A DNA stretch of 64,000 bases from Nocardia donostiensis (GCF_002081715.1 NZ_MUKP01000008.1:62001-126000), one strand, 5' to 3'. Shown: positions 42,455 to 52,042, counted from the stretch's first letter. Numbers and translations are program-made. The notes: a model not told the origin generated them from the sequence alone.

Positions 42455-43900
42455 ATGACGTCCGCTACCGCGCGTGCACAGATCGGGGTCACCGGCCTGG
42501 CGGTCATGGGGAGCAATATCGCCCGTAACTTCGCCCGCAACGGCTTCACCGTAGCGCTGCACAACCGCAGCATCGCCAAGACCGACGCCCTGCTGGAGGC
42601 GCACGGCAGCGACGGCGACTTCGTGCGCACCGAAACCATCGAGGAGTTCGTCGCCGCGCTACAGCGACCGCGCAGGGTCCTGATCATGGTGCAGGCCGGC
42701 GCGGCGACCGATGCCGTGATCGAAGAGCTCGCCGCGGTCATGGAACCGGGCGACATCATCATCGACGGCGGCAACGCCCTCTACACCGACACCATCCGTC
42801 GCGAAGCCTCCCTACGCAAACGCGGCCTGAACTTCGTGGGGGCCGGTATCTCCGGCGGCGAGGAGGGCGCGCTCAACGGCCCCTCGATCATGCCGGGCGG
42901 GCCGAAGGAATCCTACGCCTCGCTCGGCCCGATGCTGGAGGCGATCGCGGCGAAGGTCGACGGTACTCCGTGCTGCACCCATATCGGCCCCGATGGATCA
43001 GGGCATTTCGTCAAGATGGTGCACAACGGTATCGAGTACGCCGATATGCAGCTCATCGGCGAGGCCTACCACCTGTTCCGTGACGCGCTCGGCTTCGACG
43101 CCGGACAGATCGCCGACGTGTTCACCCAGTGGAACTCCGGCGACCTGGAGAGCTACCTGGTCGAGATCACCGCCGAGGTGCTGCGGCAGGTGGACGCGAA
43201 AACCGGACAGCCGCTGGTCGACGTGATCGTCGACGCGGCCGAACAGAAGGGCACCGGCCGCTGGACGGTCAAGGCGGCCCTGGATCTGGGTGTGCCGGTG
43301 ACCGGTATCGCCGAGGCGGTGTTCGCGCGGGCACTGTCGGGCTCGCGGGACCAGCGCAAGGCCGCTACCGGTCTGGCCTCGGGCACTCTCGCCGGTAAGC
43401 CCAGCGACGTCGCCCAGTTCACCGAGGACATCCGGCAGGCGCTGTACGCGTCGAAGGTCGTCGCCTACGCGCAGGGTTTCGACCAGATCGCTGCGGGCAG
43501 CGAGGAATACGGCTGGGAACTGCGGCCCGGTGATCTGGCGACGATCTGGCGCGGCGGATGCATTATCCGCGCCCGGTTCCTGAACCGGATCAAGGAGGCC
43601 TACGACCAGAATCCGCAACTGCCGAGCCTGATCCTCGCCCCCTATTTCCGGGACGCGATCGCTACCGCTATCGATAGTTGGCGGCGCGTGGTGTCCACCG
43701 CGACCCTGCTTGGCATTCCGGTGCCCGCGTTCGCGTCATCGCTGTCGTACTATGACGCGCTGCGCGCCGAACGGCTACCCGCCGCGCTCACCCAGGGCCA
43801 GCGCGATTTCTTCGGCGCGCACACCTACGAACGCATCGACGCCGAGGGCAAATTCCACACGCTGTGGAGCGGCGACCGCAGCGAAGTCCGGGCCGACTGA
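42455..43900 (+). CDS. gnd: 6-phosphogluconate dehydrogenase (decarboxylating)
   Basis: 481 residues, the long NADP-type form. It oxidises 6-phosphogluconate to ribulose 5-phosphate and CO2. The cofactor fingerprint is GVTGLAVMGSNIARNFA. The catalytic region has GAGISGGEEGALNGPSIMPGG and GHFVKMVHNGIEYADMQLIGEAYHLF with the active-site Lys and Asn. The C-terminal domain contains DLATIWRGGCIIRARFLNRI. The ATG follows GAGGAGAG. Transcription should end at the strong hairpin starting at 43955. The gluconokinase at 4821 makes its substrate. Confidence 0.97.
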   Translation: MTSATARAQIGVTGLAVMGSNIARNFARNGFTVALHNRSIAKTDALLEAHGSDGDFVRTETIEEFVAALQRPRRVLIMVQAGAATDAVIEELAAVMEPGDIIIDGGNALYTDTIRREASLRKRGLNFVGAGISGGEEGALNGPSIMPGGPKESYASLGPMLEAIAAKVDGTPCCTHIGPDGSGHFVKMVHNGIEYADMQLIGEAYHLFRDALGFDAGQIADVFTQWNSGDLESYLVEITAEVLRQVDAKTGQPLVDVIVDAAEQKGTGRWTVKAALDLGVPVTGIAEAVFARALSGSRDQRKAATGLASGTLAGKPSDVAQFTEDIRQALYASKVVAYAQGFDQIAAGSEEYGWELRPGDLATIWRGGCIIRARFLNRIKEAYDQNPQLPSLILAPYFRDAIATAIDSWRRVVSTATLLGIPVPAFASSLSYYDALRAERLPAALTQGQRDFFGAHTYERIDAEGKFHTLWSGDRSEVRAD

Positions 43901-43954
43901 CCGACGGACCCGACCCGTATTCCGCACTCGGTAGCGGCAGTTCGTTACCGAAGC

Positions 43955-43994
43955 CCCGGGTGCTGCCTGCTTGTGCGGGCAGGCAGCACCCGGG
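43955..43994. terminator. Bidirectional terminator between gnd and the hydrolase
   Basis: CCCGGGTGCTGCCTGC pairs perfectly (16 bp) with the sequence at 43979-43994, loop TTGTGCGG. It sits between two convergent genes, 54 bases after gnd and six bases after the hydrolase stop. Confidence 0.9.
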
Positions 43995-44000
43995 TCGGCC

Positions 44001-44882
44001 TCAGCTGATGCGGTGCAACAGTGCGGCGACCTCGGCACTGCGGTAGAGGAAGCCCGCATGCGTCGTGTCCAGTGTGTGCACCTGGAACCGGTTCTGCGGG
44101 GTCAGCGCATCCGCGTCGCGAATCAACCTGTCCTGCATGGCGATCGGGAGCGACCGATCCTGGGTGAGTCGAATGAAGGTCCGCGGGACACGGCTCCACC
44201 CCGCGCCCACCCGCGCATCCGCGGTCATGACGGCGAGCGACTCGTCCGGCTGCATGATGTTGAGGAAGGCCATGAACTGCTCGTCGGTGGCATCGGCCAT
44301 CGTTGCCGCCTTGAGAGTGCGCAGCAGGTCCGGATCAGCGGTGCGATAGTTGGCGCGACCTACGCCGAGCACAGTCGGATCACCGACGTTGAGTCCGGCG
44401 AGCGCCGGGAGCAGGCTGGTGGCGAACTCCGGTTCCGCCATGTACTCGATCGGGTCGGCCGCCGCCGTGCAGACCCAGGCCGAGATGTAGACCAACCGGT
44501 CGATCAGGTCCGGGGCTCGGTCGGCGACCGCACCGATGGTCACCCCGCCGAGGCTCGCACCGACCAGGACTACCGGCCCGTGCTCGCGAAGCCGCCGCAC
44601 CACGGCGAGCACGGCGTCCACATTGTCGTCGAGAGTTACCCGCGACAAAGTCGACGGTTCGCCCGCCAGCGCGTCGAGATCCTGTGGGCACTGGTAGGAC
44701 ATCGGGTACTGGGCGTCGAAACCGTGTCCCGGCAGATCGACGGCGTAGGAGCGCAGACCGAGCAGCGCGAGTTCTCGTTGCAGTGGAGCCCACATGAACG
44801 AACTGGTGCCCGAACCGTGCACCAGCACCAGGGTCGGGGTCGCGCCGGTGGGTGCGGAAGGTGCGGGCGAGTGCGTTGACAT
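44001..44882 (-). CDS. Alpha/beta hydrolase
   Basis: 293 residues. LVLVHGSGTSSFMW opens the fold, DLPGHG follows, the serine elbow is VGASLGG, and the chain ends with the His in TTHAGFLYRS. Resembles salicylate-esterase-like or acetone-cyanohydrin-lyase-like plant-type hydrolases, which actinomycetes use for assorted esters. No signal peptide. Stands alone, with its own terminator shared with gnd. Substrate unknown. Confidence 0.87.
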   Translation of the reverse strand: MSTHSPAPSAPTGATPTLVLVHGSGTSSFMWAPLQRELALLGLRSYAVDLPGHGFDAQYPMSYQCPQDLDALAGEPSTLSRVTLDDNVDAVLAVVRRLREHGPVVLVGASLGGVTIGAVADRAPDLIDRLVYISAWVCTAAADPIEYMAEPEFATSLLPALAGLNVGDPTVLGVGRANYRTADPDLLRTLKAATMADATDEQFMAFLNIMQPDESLAVMTADARVGAGWSRVPRTFIRLTQDRSLPIAMQDRLIRDADALTPQNRFQVHTLDTTHAGFLYRSAEVAALLHRIS

Positions 44883-45069
44883 ACGAAATACCTGTCGTGT
44901 CGATGTGATTCATCCATCGGCGACACGTATGAACAGGAACCCCATTGGGTCCTGACACAGTCCACCCCTGCCACAGGGTGGAAGCGTGCGCCGGCTAGGC
45001 GGCGCGCAAACGAATGTAGAACTCCATGCCCGCCAACATACCCGACTCCAGGCTCGGCGACTCACCACC

Positions 45070-46017
45070 TCACGCCGTCATGGATGCCACGACAGCGGCG
45101 GTCGTTTCGGCCAAGGCGGCGTTGTCGTTCGGTGCGTCGGGGCGCCCGGTCGTCGACGAGGTGAGCAGCACCAGCAGCAGCGGCGCACCGCCCGGTGACC
45201 ACACCACCCCGGCATCGTTGACCGTGCCGTAACTGCCGCCACCGGTTTTATCGGCCGCTGTCCAGCCCGCAGGAAGCCCGGCGCGGATACGTTCACCAGA
45301 GGTGACGCTGGCGCGCATCCAGTCGGTCAGAGTCTGTTTCGCCGCGGCGGGCAAGCCGGACCCGAGCAGCAGTTCGCGGTAGCCGTCGGCCAGGCCGGTG
45401 GGTGTGGTGGTGTCACGCGGGTCGCCGGGTTCGGCGCTGTTGAGTTCCGGTTCCCACCGGTCGAGGCGGGTTGCGGTGTCGCCGAGCGAGCGGGCGAAAC
45501 CGGTGACCGCCGCGGGCCCGCCGAGACGACGCAACAGCAGGTTTGCGGCAGTGTTGTCGCTCCGGGTCAGGCTGGCCTCGCACAGCTGCGCCAACGTCAG
45601 GGTGCGGCCCTGCGCGGCGGAGGTCACCGGCGAGTTCACGACGATATCGGCCGCAGCGACAGGCACCGGCTCGTCGAGGGTGAGGCGACCCTGGGTGTGC
45701 AGCCGCAGGATGGCGGCGGCCGCGTACACCTTGAATGTCGAGCACATGGCGAACCGCTCCTCGCCGCGCCGGATGTAGCTCAGGTTGCGGCCGGGGTCGT
45801 GGGCGATGACGCCGAGCCGAATGTGTTTGCGCTCTTCGATTCCGGCCAGCGCGATATCCAGCTCGGCCCAGCGTGCATCATCGGCACCGGGCCGGGCGGG
45901 CGCCGCGGGGCGGGCACCGCAGGCGGCGGTCACCGACAGCGCCGACACCGCCAGCGCGGAGACGAGCAGGCGGCGGCGGGTCAGCGGGGCGGGGACGATC
46001 GTTCGGTGTGCGTTCAC
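45070..46017 (-). CDS. Class A beta-lactamase, Tat/lipoprotein-type export
   Basis: 315 residues. N-terminal Tat-like TRRRLLVSALAVSALSVTAAC with a lipobox Cys, so exported and probably lipid-anchored. Active-site motifs: CSTFK (Ser70 to Lys73), TRSDNTAA (the SDN loop), EPELN (Glu166 region) and DKTGGG (KTG). All essential residues of a working class A penicillinase are present. The LysR gene diverges from it, the layout of inducible ampR-type systems. The GTG at 46017 is chosen because it begins the twin-arginine signal; no ribosome site is visible. Confidence 0.93.
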   Translation of the reverse strand: MNAHRTIVPAPLTRRRLLVSALAVSALSVTAACGARPAAPARPGADDARWAELDIALAGIEERKHIRLGVIAHDPGRNLSYIRRGEERFAMCSTFKVYAAAAILRLHTQGRLTLDEPVPVAAADIVVNSPVTSAAQGRTLTLAQLCEASLTRSDNTAANLLLRRLGGPAAVTGFARSLGDTATRLDRWEPELNSAEPGDPRDTTTPTGLADGYRELLLGSGLPAAAKQTLTDWMRASVTSGERIRAGLPAGWTAADKTGGGSYGTVNDAGVVWSPGGAPLLLVLLTSSTTGRPDAPNDNAALAETTAAVVASMTA

Positions 46018-46088
46018 CACGGCAGCACAGCATCGCAACGGCGGGCAACGCCAATACCGGACCACCATCCCAGCGAGTCGGTGTCACT

Positions 46089-46107
46089 ATCGCCGCACGT
46101 CGGCGAT
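46089..46107. promoter_or_regulatory. Palindrome centred between bla and lysR
   Basis: ATCGCCG-CACGT-CGGCGAT, seven-base perfect arms, almost exactly midway between the two divergent start codons. Candidate LysR operator for bla induction and autorepression. Confidence 0.55.
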
Positions 46108-46184
46108 GGTTGTCCGGGCACATCACGGGCGCAGACGCAGAGCGGGGCGACAGTAGCGGACCCAGGTTCTGATTCGATGGCGGC

Positions 46185-47048
46185 ATGGATCTGATCCGGC
46201 ATCTACGCTTCTTCGTCGCCATCGCCGAAGAGGGCCATTTCGGTAAGGCCGCCGTCGCGCTCGGGATGACCCAGCCCCCGCTGTCGCAGGGACTTCGGCG
46301 GCTCGAACAGCATCTGGGCGTCGAACTGATCAACCGCACCGCACAGGGCGCGGTGCTCACCCTTGCCGGACGTGAACTGCTCCCCCGCGCTCGCCTGCTC
46401 GTCGACGACGCCGCCCGGCTCCTGGCCGAGGCACAGCGGATCGCGGGTACCCGCGGCGCGGTGCACTGGGGCGTCGCAGGCGCGATTCCGGACCGGGTGG
46501 TCACCGCCTGCGTCGGGGCGCTGCGCGGCGGCGGGACTGTAACCACAACCACCGGGGCCAGTGTCGATCTCGTCGCCGAAGTGCGGTCCGGGGTGTGCGA
46601 TGTGGCGGTGGTCGAGCATCCGGCCCTGGTGGACGGCGTCGTCGCACGGCCCGTCGTCAAACTGCCGCGCTGGGTGGTTGTTCCCGCCGAACATCGCAGC
46701 GCAGGCGCGCAACGGCCCACCTTCCCGATGCTGACCGGTCTGGCTTTCGCCGCCGCTGCGCGGGCCACCAACCCGCCTGCCTTCGACACGGTCCTTGACC
46801 TGCTGCGCGAACGGGGCCTCGACCCGGTTACCGTATCCGCATCCGACGACCGGGCGGTGTTCGCCGCGGTCGCCGCAGGCAATTGTTTCGGCCTCACCGC
46901 GTCACCACCCACCGAGGTGCCCGGCCTGACATGGTTGCGGATGGCTCCCGATGCGCTGGCGTTGCGGGTGCGGGTCGTGCACCGGCCGGGCGCCGAGGCG
47001 CATGCCGATGTGGTGGATCGGGTGCTGTACCGGGAGCGGCAGCGATGA
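46185..47048 (+). CDS. LysR-family regulator, AmpR-like context
   Basis: 287 residues. N-terminal winged HTH (HLRFFVAIAEEGHFGKAAVALGMTQPPLSQGLRRLEQHLG, residues 6-45) and a periplasmic-binding-like effector domain. It diverges from a class A beta-lactamase and its stop overlaps the start of a second beta-lactamase-fold gene (ATGA at 47045-47048). That places it as likely regulator of both. In AmpR systems the ligands are muropeptides, but whether this protein senses those is unknown. Confidence 0.9.
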   Translation: MDLIRHLRFFVAIAEEGHFGKAAVALGMTQPPLSQGLRRLEQHLGVELINRTAQGAVLTLAGRELLPRARLLVDDAARLLAEAQRIAGTRGAVHWGVAGAIPDRVVTACVGALRGGGTVTTTTGASVDLVAEVRSGVCDVAVVEHPALVDGVVARPVVKLPRWVVVPAEHRSAGAQRPTFPMLTGLAFAAAARATNPPAFDTVLDLLRERGLDPVTVSASDDRAVFAAVAAGNCFGLTASPPTEVPGLTWLRMAPDALALRVRVVHRPGAEAHADVVDRVLYRERQR

Positions 47049-47941
47049 GCGGAGCACACCATCGGATCCGTGATGTGTTCGCCGACGCGGGCTGCACCGG
47101 ATGGTTGCATGCGCGCCGCTGCGACGGCAGCGCGGACGAGGTGTCGGTCGGCGGTGGAGAACGTGTGGTGACCGCGTCGGTGTACAAGCTGGCGTTGTTC
47201 ATCGCGTTCTGCCGGTGTGTCGACGCGGGGCTGATCGACCCGGCCGAACCGCTGACCGTGCGCCCTGCGGAGTGCACTCCCGGCCCGACCGGTATCGCCA
47301 CTCTGCACGATCCGGTGACGTTGAGCCGCCGCGATCTGGCGACATCGATGATGACGGTGTCCGACAATGCGGCCGCCGATGTGCTGCTCGGTGAGGTCGG
47401 TCTCCGCGCGATCGAGGACCTGCTCACGGGCCTCGGCCTGACGCAGACCAGGATCGTCGGCGGCACCGCCGACATCCATCGCAGCCTGGTGCGCGATACC
47501 GACACCCACACCACCGCAGAGGCGTTTGCCGCGCTCGCCGACAACGACGACGCGTGGTCGGTGTCCGCATACGATCCGGCCTACACCAGCGCGACAACCC
47601 CGGAGGAGATGACGCGGCTGCTGCGGGAGGTGTGGTCGGGTGCCGTGCTGTCACCCGGCCAGACCGAATTCGTCCGGACTGTTATGCGTAATCAGATCTG
47701 GCCGCATCGCATCGCTTCGGCTTTTCCGCACCGCGGTGTGTCGGTAGCGGGTAAGACCGGCACCGTCGGGATCATCCGCAACGAGGTCGCCGTCGTCGAG
47801 TTCCCTGAGGAATACCCCGTCGCTGTCGCGGTTTTCACACGTGCCGCCCGCGCCGACCCGGCCCTGCCGATCGTGGATGCGGCCATCGCCGAAACGGCCC
47901 GGATCGCCGTCACGGAATTACGCAGGCCGCTACCCGATTGA
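47045..47941 (+). CDS. Beta-lactamase-fold serine hydrolase, no signal peptide
   Basis: 298 residues. Serine hydrolase motifs: VVTASVYK (Ser-x-x-Lys), MMTVSDNAA (the SDN-like loop) and SVAGKTGTVG (KTG). The Glu166-like region is not obvious. The class A fold is likely, but there is no export signal, so it should be cytoplasmic unless secreted by another route. Translationally coupled to LysR. Could hydrolyse beta-lactams, esters or a cell-wall metabolite used as inducer signal. Confidence 0.85.
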   Translation: MSGAHHRIRDVFADAGCTGWLHARRCDGSADEVSVGGGERVVTASVYKLALFIAFCRCVDAGLIDPAEPLTVRPAECTPGPTGIATLHDPVTLSRRDLATSMMTVSDNAAADVLLGEVGLRAIEDLLTGLGLTQTRIVGGTADIHRSLVRDTDTHTTAEAFAALADNDDAWSVSAYDPAYTSATTPEEMTRLLREVWSGAVLSPGQTEFVRTVMRNQIWPHRIASAFPHRGVSVAGKTGTVGIIRNEVAVVEFPEEYPVAVAVFTRAARADPALPIVDAAIAETARIAVTELRRPLPD

Positions 47942-48070
47942 ACTCAGGGCACCGAGGTTCGGCCCGATGCTACTTCACCCGATCTCGCTGGGCCGAGGCC
48001 GTGTCCTGCGGGAGCGGGCGCGTAGCACGCGAACAACCGCTGCCTTTCCGCGCCGGCCTGCGCACAGAAT

Positions 48071-48101
48071 TTGACCTCAATAACAGTTGAGGTAGCACGG
48101 T
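48071..48101 (+). promoter_or_regulatory. SoxR-type box with MerR-family promoter spacing
   Basis: CCTCAATAACAGTTGAGG (48075-48092) has the same CCTCAA/TTGAGG arms as SoxR sites in E. coli and Streptomyces. A -35 TTGACC (48071-48076) overlaps it and CACGGT (48096-48101) would be the -10 after a 19-base spacer, the unusual spacing of MerR-family promoters. The gene starts at 48108. Confidence 0.65.
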
Positions 48102-48107
48102 GACGGT

Positions 48108-48557
48108 ATGACTGCGAAGACAATTCAGCCACCCCTGGTCACCGACACCACCACCGACCACTCCGCCGATATCGCCGCCATCGAGCAGATCATCCGCAAT
48201 GTGGAAACGGCCTACAACACCAACGACGCCGAGCTGATGACCGCCGATTTCACCGCGAACGCCTCCGTGGTCAACGCGGTCGGGGTCCAGCTCACCGGAC
48301 GGGAAGCGCTACTGGCGGCGAACCAGCAGGGACTCGCCGGTTTCCTGAAAGACCAGTACGCGCGCTACGAGGTCACCGACATCACCTTTCTGCGCCCCGA
48401 TATCGCGATCGCGCACAAGGCTGCGCGCGCCACTACCGCCGACGGCACGCTCATCGATACCGATCCCGCGATGATTGCGCTGTATGTATTGGTCAAAGAG
48501 AACGGGCGCTGGTGGACCGCGGCCCGGCAGAACACGCTGGTCCCCACGTCCGGCTGA
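48108..48557 (+). CDS. SnoaL-like / SgcJ-EcaC family protein
   Basis: 149 residues. The NTF2-like cone fold is suggested by AAIEQIIRNVETAYNTNDAELMTADFT, TGREALLAANQQGLAGFL, DITFLRPDIAIAHKAARATT and RWWTAARQNTLV. SgcJ/EcaC-type members are found beside natural-product and redox genes, with poorly known activities. No signal peptide. It is transcribed right behind a SoxR-type box, so redox-active compounds may induce it. No soxR gene is in this window. Confidence 0.82.
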   Translation: MTAKTIQPPLVTDTTTDHSADIAAIEQIIRNVETAYNTNDAELMTADFTANASVVNAVGVQLTGREALLAANQQGLAGFLKDQYARYEVTDITFLRPDIAIAHKAARATTADGTLIDTDPAMIALYVLVKENGRWWTAARQNTLVPTSG

Positions 48558-48652
48558 ACAGCCGGAGCAAAGACCCGATGTACGACTGGGAGACGCTCGG
48601 CGGAAGCACCGCATCCGTCACGTCGGCGTCCGATGCGGCCAACAGATAGACG

Positions 48653-48694
48653 CCTTGCCGATTCCGCACCGCGCGCAGTGCGGAGTCGGCAAGG
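48653..48694. terminator. Bidirectional hairpin terminator
   Basis: CCTTGCCGATTCCGCAC pairs with 48678-48694 over 17 positions with one G-T type mismatch, loop CGCGCGCA. It lies between the convergent SnoaL-like and GNAT genes. Confidence 0.85.
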
Positions 48695-48728
48695 GCTCTG
48701 CAATGACCGGATACCGCCCCGCTTCGGC

Positions 48729-49178
48729 CTACGCCACCTGTGTTTCTTTGCGGAGCGCGATCATGGTGTGCCCGGTATCGGCGTCCACCCGTCGCGCCAG
48801 TTCCGTAAAACCCAGCCGATCGTACACTGCGCGTGCCGTCGCATTGCCTTCGTACACCTCGAGCGTGACGTTGCCGTGCATGGCGATGGCATGCTCCACC
48901 AGCATCCGCCCGATACCTCGGCGATGCGCCTCGGGCGCGACGAAGAGGCCACCGATTTCCGAGCCGATCATGCCCAGCAGACCGACCACGGTCTGATCCA
49001 GTTCAGCGACCCAGTTGTCGGCCTGCTGCAGGTAGATCTCGCGCATTTTGCGGGCGCGCTCACCGCGCCCTTCGTCGGGAATGAAGGGGTGCGCCTGCCG
49101 AGCCGCCCGCGACCACAGATCGAGCACTACTTCCTCGTCGCCGGGCTCGTACCGGCGGATCAACACGTTCATCGACAC
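48729..49178 (-). CDS. GNAT-family N-acetyltransferase
   Basis: 149 residues. Acetyl-CoA binding motif VAPEAHRRGIGRMLVEHA at about residues 80-97, preceded by the strand GLLGMIGSEIGGLF and followed by TLEVYEGNATARAVYDRLGF. Single small domain, typical of acetylation of small amines or a protein N-terminus; RimI- or YhbS-like, substrate not assignable. A GTG start at 49178 six bases after TAGCCT could be leaderless; the ATG at 49172 is an alternative. Confidence 0.88.
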   Translation of the reverse strand: MSMNVLIRRYEPGDEEVVLDLWSRAARQAHPFIPDEGRGERARKMREIYLQQADNWVAELDQTVVGLLGMIGSEIGGLFVAPEAHRRGIGRMLVEHAIAMHGNVTLEVYEGNATARAVYDRLGFTELARRVDADTGHTMIALRKETQVA

Positions 49179-49305
49179 CCGATGAGGCTACGGACAGTTC
49201 CGTGCGCACGGCAACGGATTATCCCAGGCAGCAGCCCCCTGTTTGCGGTCACAAAACCCGGGTAACGCGTGGCACGGATCACAAATATGCAGAGGAGCTA
49301 CAGCG

Positions 49306-50964
49306 ATGACCGATGTCGCGTCACAAGGCCCGGGCCGAGGAGACGACCGCCGTGTCCTCACCAACCGGCAGGGCCATCCGGTGTACGACAACCAGAACCA
49401 GCGCACGATCGGCGCGCGCGGACCCGCCACCCTGGAGAACTACCAGTTCCTGGAGAAGATGAGCCATTTCGACCGGGAACGCATCCCTGAGCGTGTGGTC
49501 CACGCGCGCGGCGTGGTCGCCTACGGCTATTTCGAAGCCACCGGTACCTGGGGCGATGAACCGATCAGCAACTACACCCGCGCAAAAATCTTCGCCGAGG
49601 CAGGTAAACGCACCGATCTGGCGATTCGCTTCTCCACCGTGATCGGTGGACGCGACTCGTCCGAAGCCGCGCGCGACCCGCGTGGTTTCGCGATCAAGTT
49701 CTACACCGAGGACGGCAACTGGGACCTGGTCGGCAATAATCTCGGCGTCTTCTTCATCCGCGACGCCATCAAGTTCCCCGACGTCATCCACGCCCTCAAA
49801 CCCGACCCGGTGACGTTCCGGCAAGAGCCGGCCCGGATCTTCGACTTCATGTCACAGACCCCGGAATCGATGCACATGCTGGTAAATCTGTTCAGCCCGC
49901 GCGGCATCCCCGCCAACTACCGCACTCAGCAGGGGTTCGGGGTGAACACCTACAAATGGGTCAACGCCGAGGGCGTTACTCATCTGGTCAAATACCACTG
50001 GATCCCGAAGGCCGGGGTGCACAGCCTCACCGCCGCCGACGCCGCTGCTATCCAGGCACAAGATCTGGGCCACGCCAGCAAGGACCTCTACGAGCACATC
50101 GCGGCGGGCGACTACCCGGAGTGGGAGCTGCGGGTGCAGCTCATGAGCGACGACGAGCATCCGGAACTGAACTTCGACCCGCTCGACGATACGAAAGTCT
50201 GGCCGGAAAACGAGTTCCCGCCGAAACCGGTCGGCAAGATGGTGCTCACCGACAATGTGCGCAATCAATTCCTCGAAAACGAGCAGATCTCCTTCGGCAC
50301 CGGTGTGCTGGTGGACGGTCTCGACTTCTCCGACGACAAAATGCTGGTCGGGCGCACCTTCTCCTATTCGGATACGCAGCGCTACCGGGTGGGACCGAAC
50401 TATCTGCAGCTGCCGGTGAACAGCGCCAAAAACGCTCACGTGGCGACGAATCAGCAGGGCGGCCTGATGGCTTACCACCTCGACGACTCCGGTGACAACC
50501 CCCACGTCAACTACGAGCCGTCCATCACCGGCGGTCTCCGGGAAGGACAGTTACCGACACATGATGAGCAGGGGCCGGAAATCACCGGCCGGTTGACCCG
50601 CACACGCATCCCGCGCACCAACGATTACGAACAGGCGGGCCAGCGCTACCAGCTCATGCAGGCGTGGGAGCAGGACGACCTGGTCACCAATCTCGTCACC
50701 AATATCGGGCAGGCAGCCCGTGAGGTGCAGGAGCGCATGGTGTGGCATTTCTACCTGTGCGATGACGAGCTCGGCCAACGCGTCGGCGACGGACTGGGCA
50801 TCAGCGCCGACGACGTTCGCGACCTGGCACCTCTGGCCAGTCAAACACTGTCGGAGGACGAGCTGCAGCGCGCCAAGAACCTGGGCAAGAACGGACCGCG
50901 CAAGGTCGACGGCCTGCAGATGACGCACTGCGTGCCGAACGAACGGGAGGTGCACGCCGCCTGA
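49306..50964 (+). CDS. katA: Monofunctional heme catalase
   Basis: 552 residues. The distal His is in [15 protein letters not shown], with Asn in [21 protein letters not shown]. The proximal heme Tyr is in [41 protein letters not shown] is a standard catalase segment. Converts hydrogen peroxide to oxygen and water in the cytoplasm. The ATG follows GAGGAG eight bases upstream. It stands alone, with no adjacent Fur/OxyR-type regulator. Confidence 0.96.
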   Translation: MTDVASQGPGRGDDRRVLTNRQGHPVYDNQNQRTIGARGPATLENYQFLEKMSHFDRERIPERVVHARGVVAYGYFEATGTWGDEPISNYTRAKIFAEAGKRTDLAIRFSTVIGGRDSSEAARDPRGFAIKFYTEDGNWDLVGNNLGVFFIRDAIKFPDVIHALKPDPVTFRQEPARIFDFMSQTPESMHMLVNLFSPRGIPANYRTQQGFGVNTYKWVNAEGVTHLVKYHWIPKAGVHSLTAADAAAIQAQDLGHASKDLYEHIAAGDYPEWELRVQLMSDDEHPELNFDPLDDTKVWPENEFPPKPVGKMVLTDNVRNQFLENEQISFGTGVLVDGLDFSDDKMLVGRTFSYSDTQRYRVGPNYLQLPVNSAKNAHVATNQQGGLMAYHLDDSGDNPHVNYEPSITGGLREGQLPTHDEQGPEITGRLTRTRIPRTNDYEQAGQRYQLMQAWEQDDLVTNLVTNIGQAAREVQERMVWHFYLCDDELGQRVGDGLGISADDVRDLAPLASQTLSEDELQRAKNLGKNGPRKVDGLQMTHCVPNEREVHAA

Positions 50965-50980
50965 TCGCGCCGACAACCAC

Positions 50981-51012
50981 GGACCCGGCTACCTGGGTCG
51001 GCAGCCGGGCCC
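50981..51012 (+). terminator. Hairpin terminator after catalase
   Basis: GGACCCGGCT pairs with AGCCGGGCCC (one mismatch), loop of 12, 16 bases after the stop and before the convergent SDR gene. Confidence 0.5.
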
Positions 51013-51031
51013 GTCACCGTCGGGTGACCGC

Positions 51032-51793
51032 TTACCGCGGCGCCATCCGGATGGCGCCGTCGAGACGGATGGTTTCGCCGTTGATCATCGGATTCTCCAC
51101 GATGTGGCGGGCCAGCGCGGCGTACTCGGCCGGGTCGCCCAGCCGGGCGGGGTGCGGTACCTGCGCCCCGAGCGCGGCGATCGCCTCATCGGGCAGCGTC
51201 GCGAACAGCGGCGTGTGGAACAGCCCCGGCGCGATGGTGACGACACGGATGTTCACCGACGCCAGATCGCGGGCGACCGGCAGGGTAAGGCCGACGATGC
51301 CGCCCTTGGACGCCGAGTAGGCGGCCTGACCGATCTGGCCGTCGAACGCGGCCACCGAGGCGGTGTTGATGATGACGCCCCGCTCCTCGCCGACCGGCTC
51401 GGTGGCGGCGATACGTTCGGCGGCCAGCCGGATGACGTTGAAGGTGCCGATCAGGTTGATATTCACCACGCGGCTGAAATCGGCCAGTGGGAACGCGCCC
51501 TTCTTGCTGACCGTCTTGATGGCGTTGCCGATACCCGCGCAGTTCACCGCGATCCGCAGTTCACCCAGTTCCGCTGCGGTGTCGAGCGCCGCGGTGACCT
51601 GCTCCTCGTTCGTGACATCGGCCGGGGCGAACACCACGCCGTCACCCAGTTCTTCGGCCACGGCCGCACCGGACGACGACGGCAGATCGATGATGACGAC
51701 CTTCGCGCCCTGGCCGTGCAGTTCCCGCACCGTTGCCAGCCCCAGCCCCGAAGCACCCCCGGTCACCACTGCCACCACGTTGTTCAGTTGCAT
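51032..51793 (-). CDS. SDR-family 3-hydroxyacyl-CoA dehydrogenase type 2-like
   Basis: 253 residues. [15 protein letters not shown] near residue 8, DLPSSSG after the second strand, [11 protein letters not shown], then [22 protein letters not shown] with Ser, Tyr and Lys. The [25 protein letters not shown] region and end match the HSD17B10/3-hydroxyacyl-CoA dehydrogenase type 2 branch, which oxidises short-branched acyl-CoA and steroid substrates. The ATG follows GAAGGGAACG. Stands alone; perhaps part of lipid breakdown. Confidence 0.87.
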   Translation of the reverse strand: MQLNNVVAVVTGGASGLGLATVRELHGQGAKVVIIDLPSSSGAAVAEELGDGVVFAPADVTNEEQVTAALDTAAELGELRIAVNCAGIGNAIKTVSKKGAFPLADFSRVVNINLIGTFNVIRLAAERIAATEPVGEERGVIINTASVAAFDGQIGQAAYSASKGGIVGLTLPVARDLASVNIRVVTIAPGLFHTPLFATLPDEAIAALGAQVPHPARLGDPAEYAALARHIVENPMINGETIRLDGAIRMAPR

Positions 51794-52042
51794 ATCGTTC
51801 CCTTCTCATCCAAACCCGGTCCCCGATGCCCGAGCACCTGCCGCGGTGCATCCCGCGGCAGGTGTAGCCCGAATCACCGGCGACTCTGCCCGGCGGACAT
51901 CGTGATCCACCCGACAGCGGACACGAGTCTAGACAGACACAACGAAAAGAAGGCGCGCGCCGTCAGTCCGGGCCGGATCAGGGGCCGCGCCACCAGGGAC
52001 AGTGGGCATCCGAGCCACCGACCTGATGACCGGCGATTTGCT

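Noticed and set aside
41527..42774. 415-codon minus-strand frame joining the small membrane protein to a region opposite gnd
   Set aside because: Only the last 100 codons look like a protein; the rest is antisense to gnd and non-coding sequence. The internal ATG with GGAG is the likely start.
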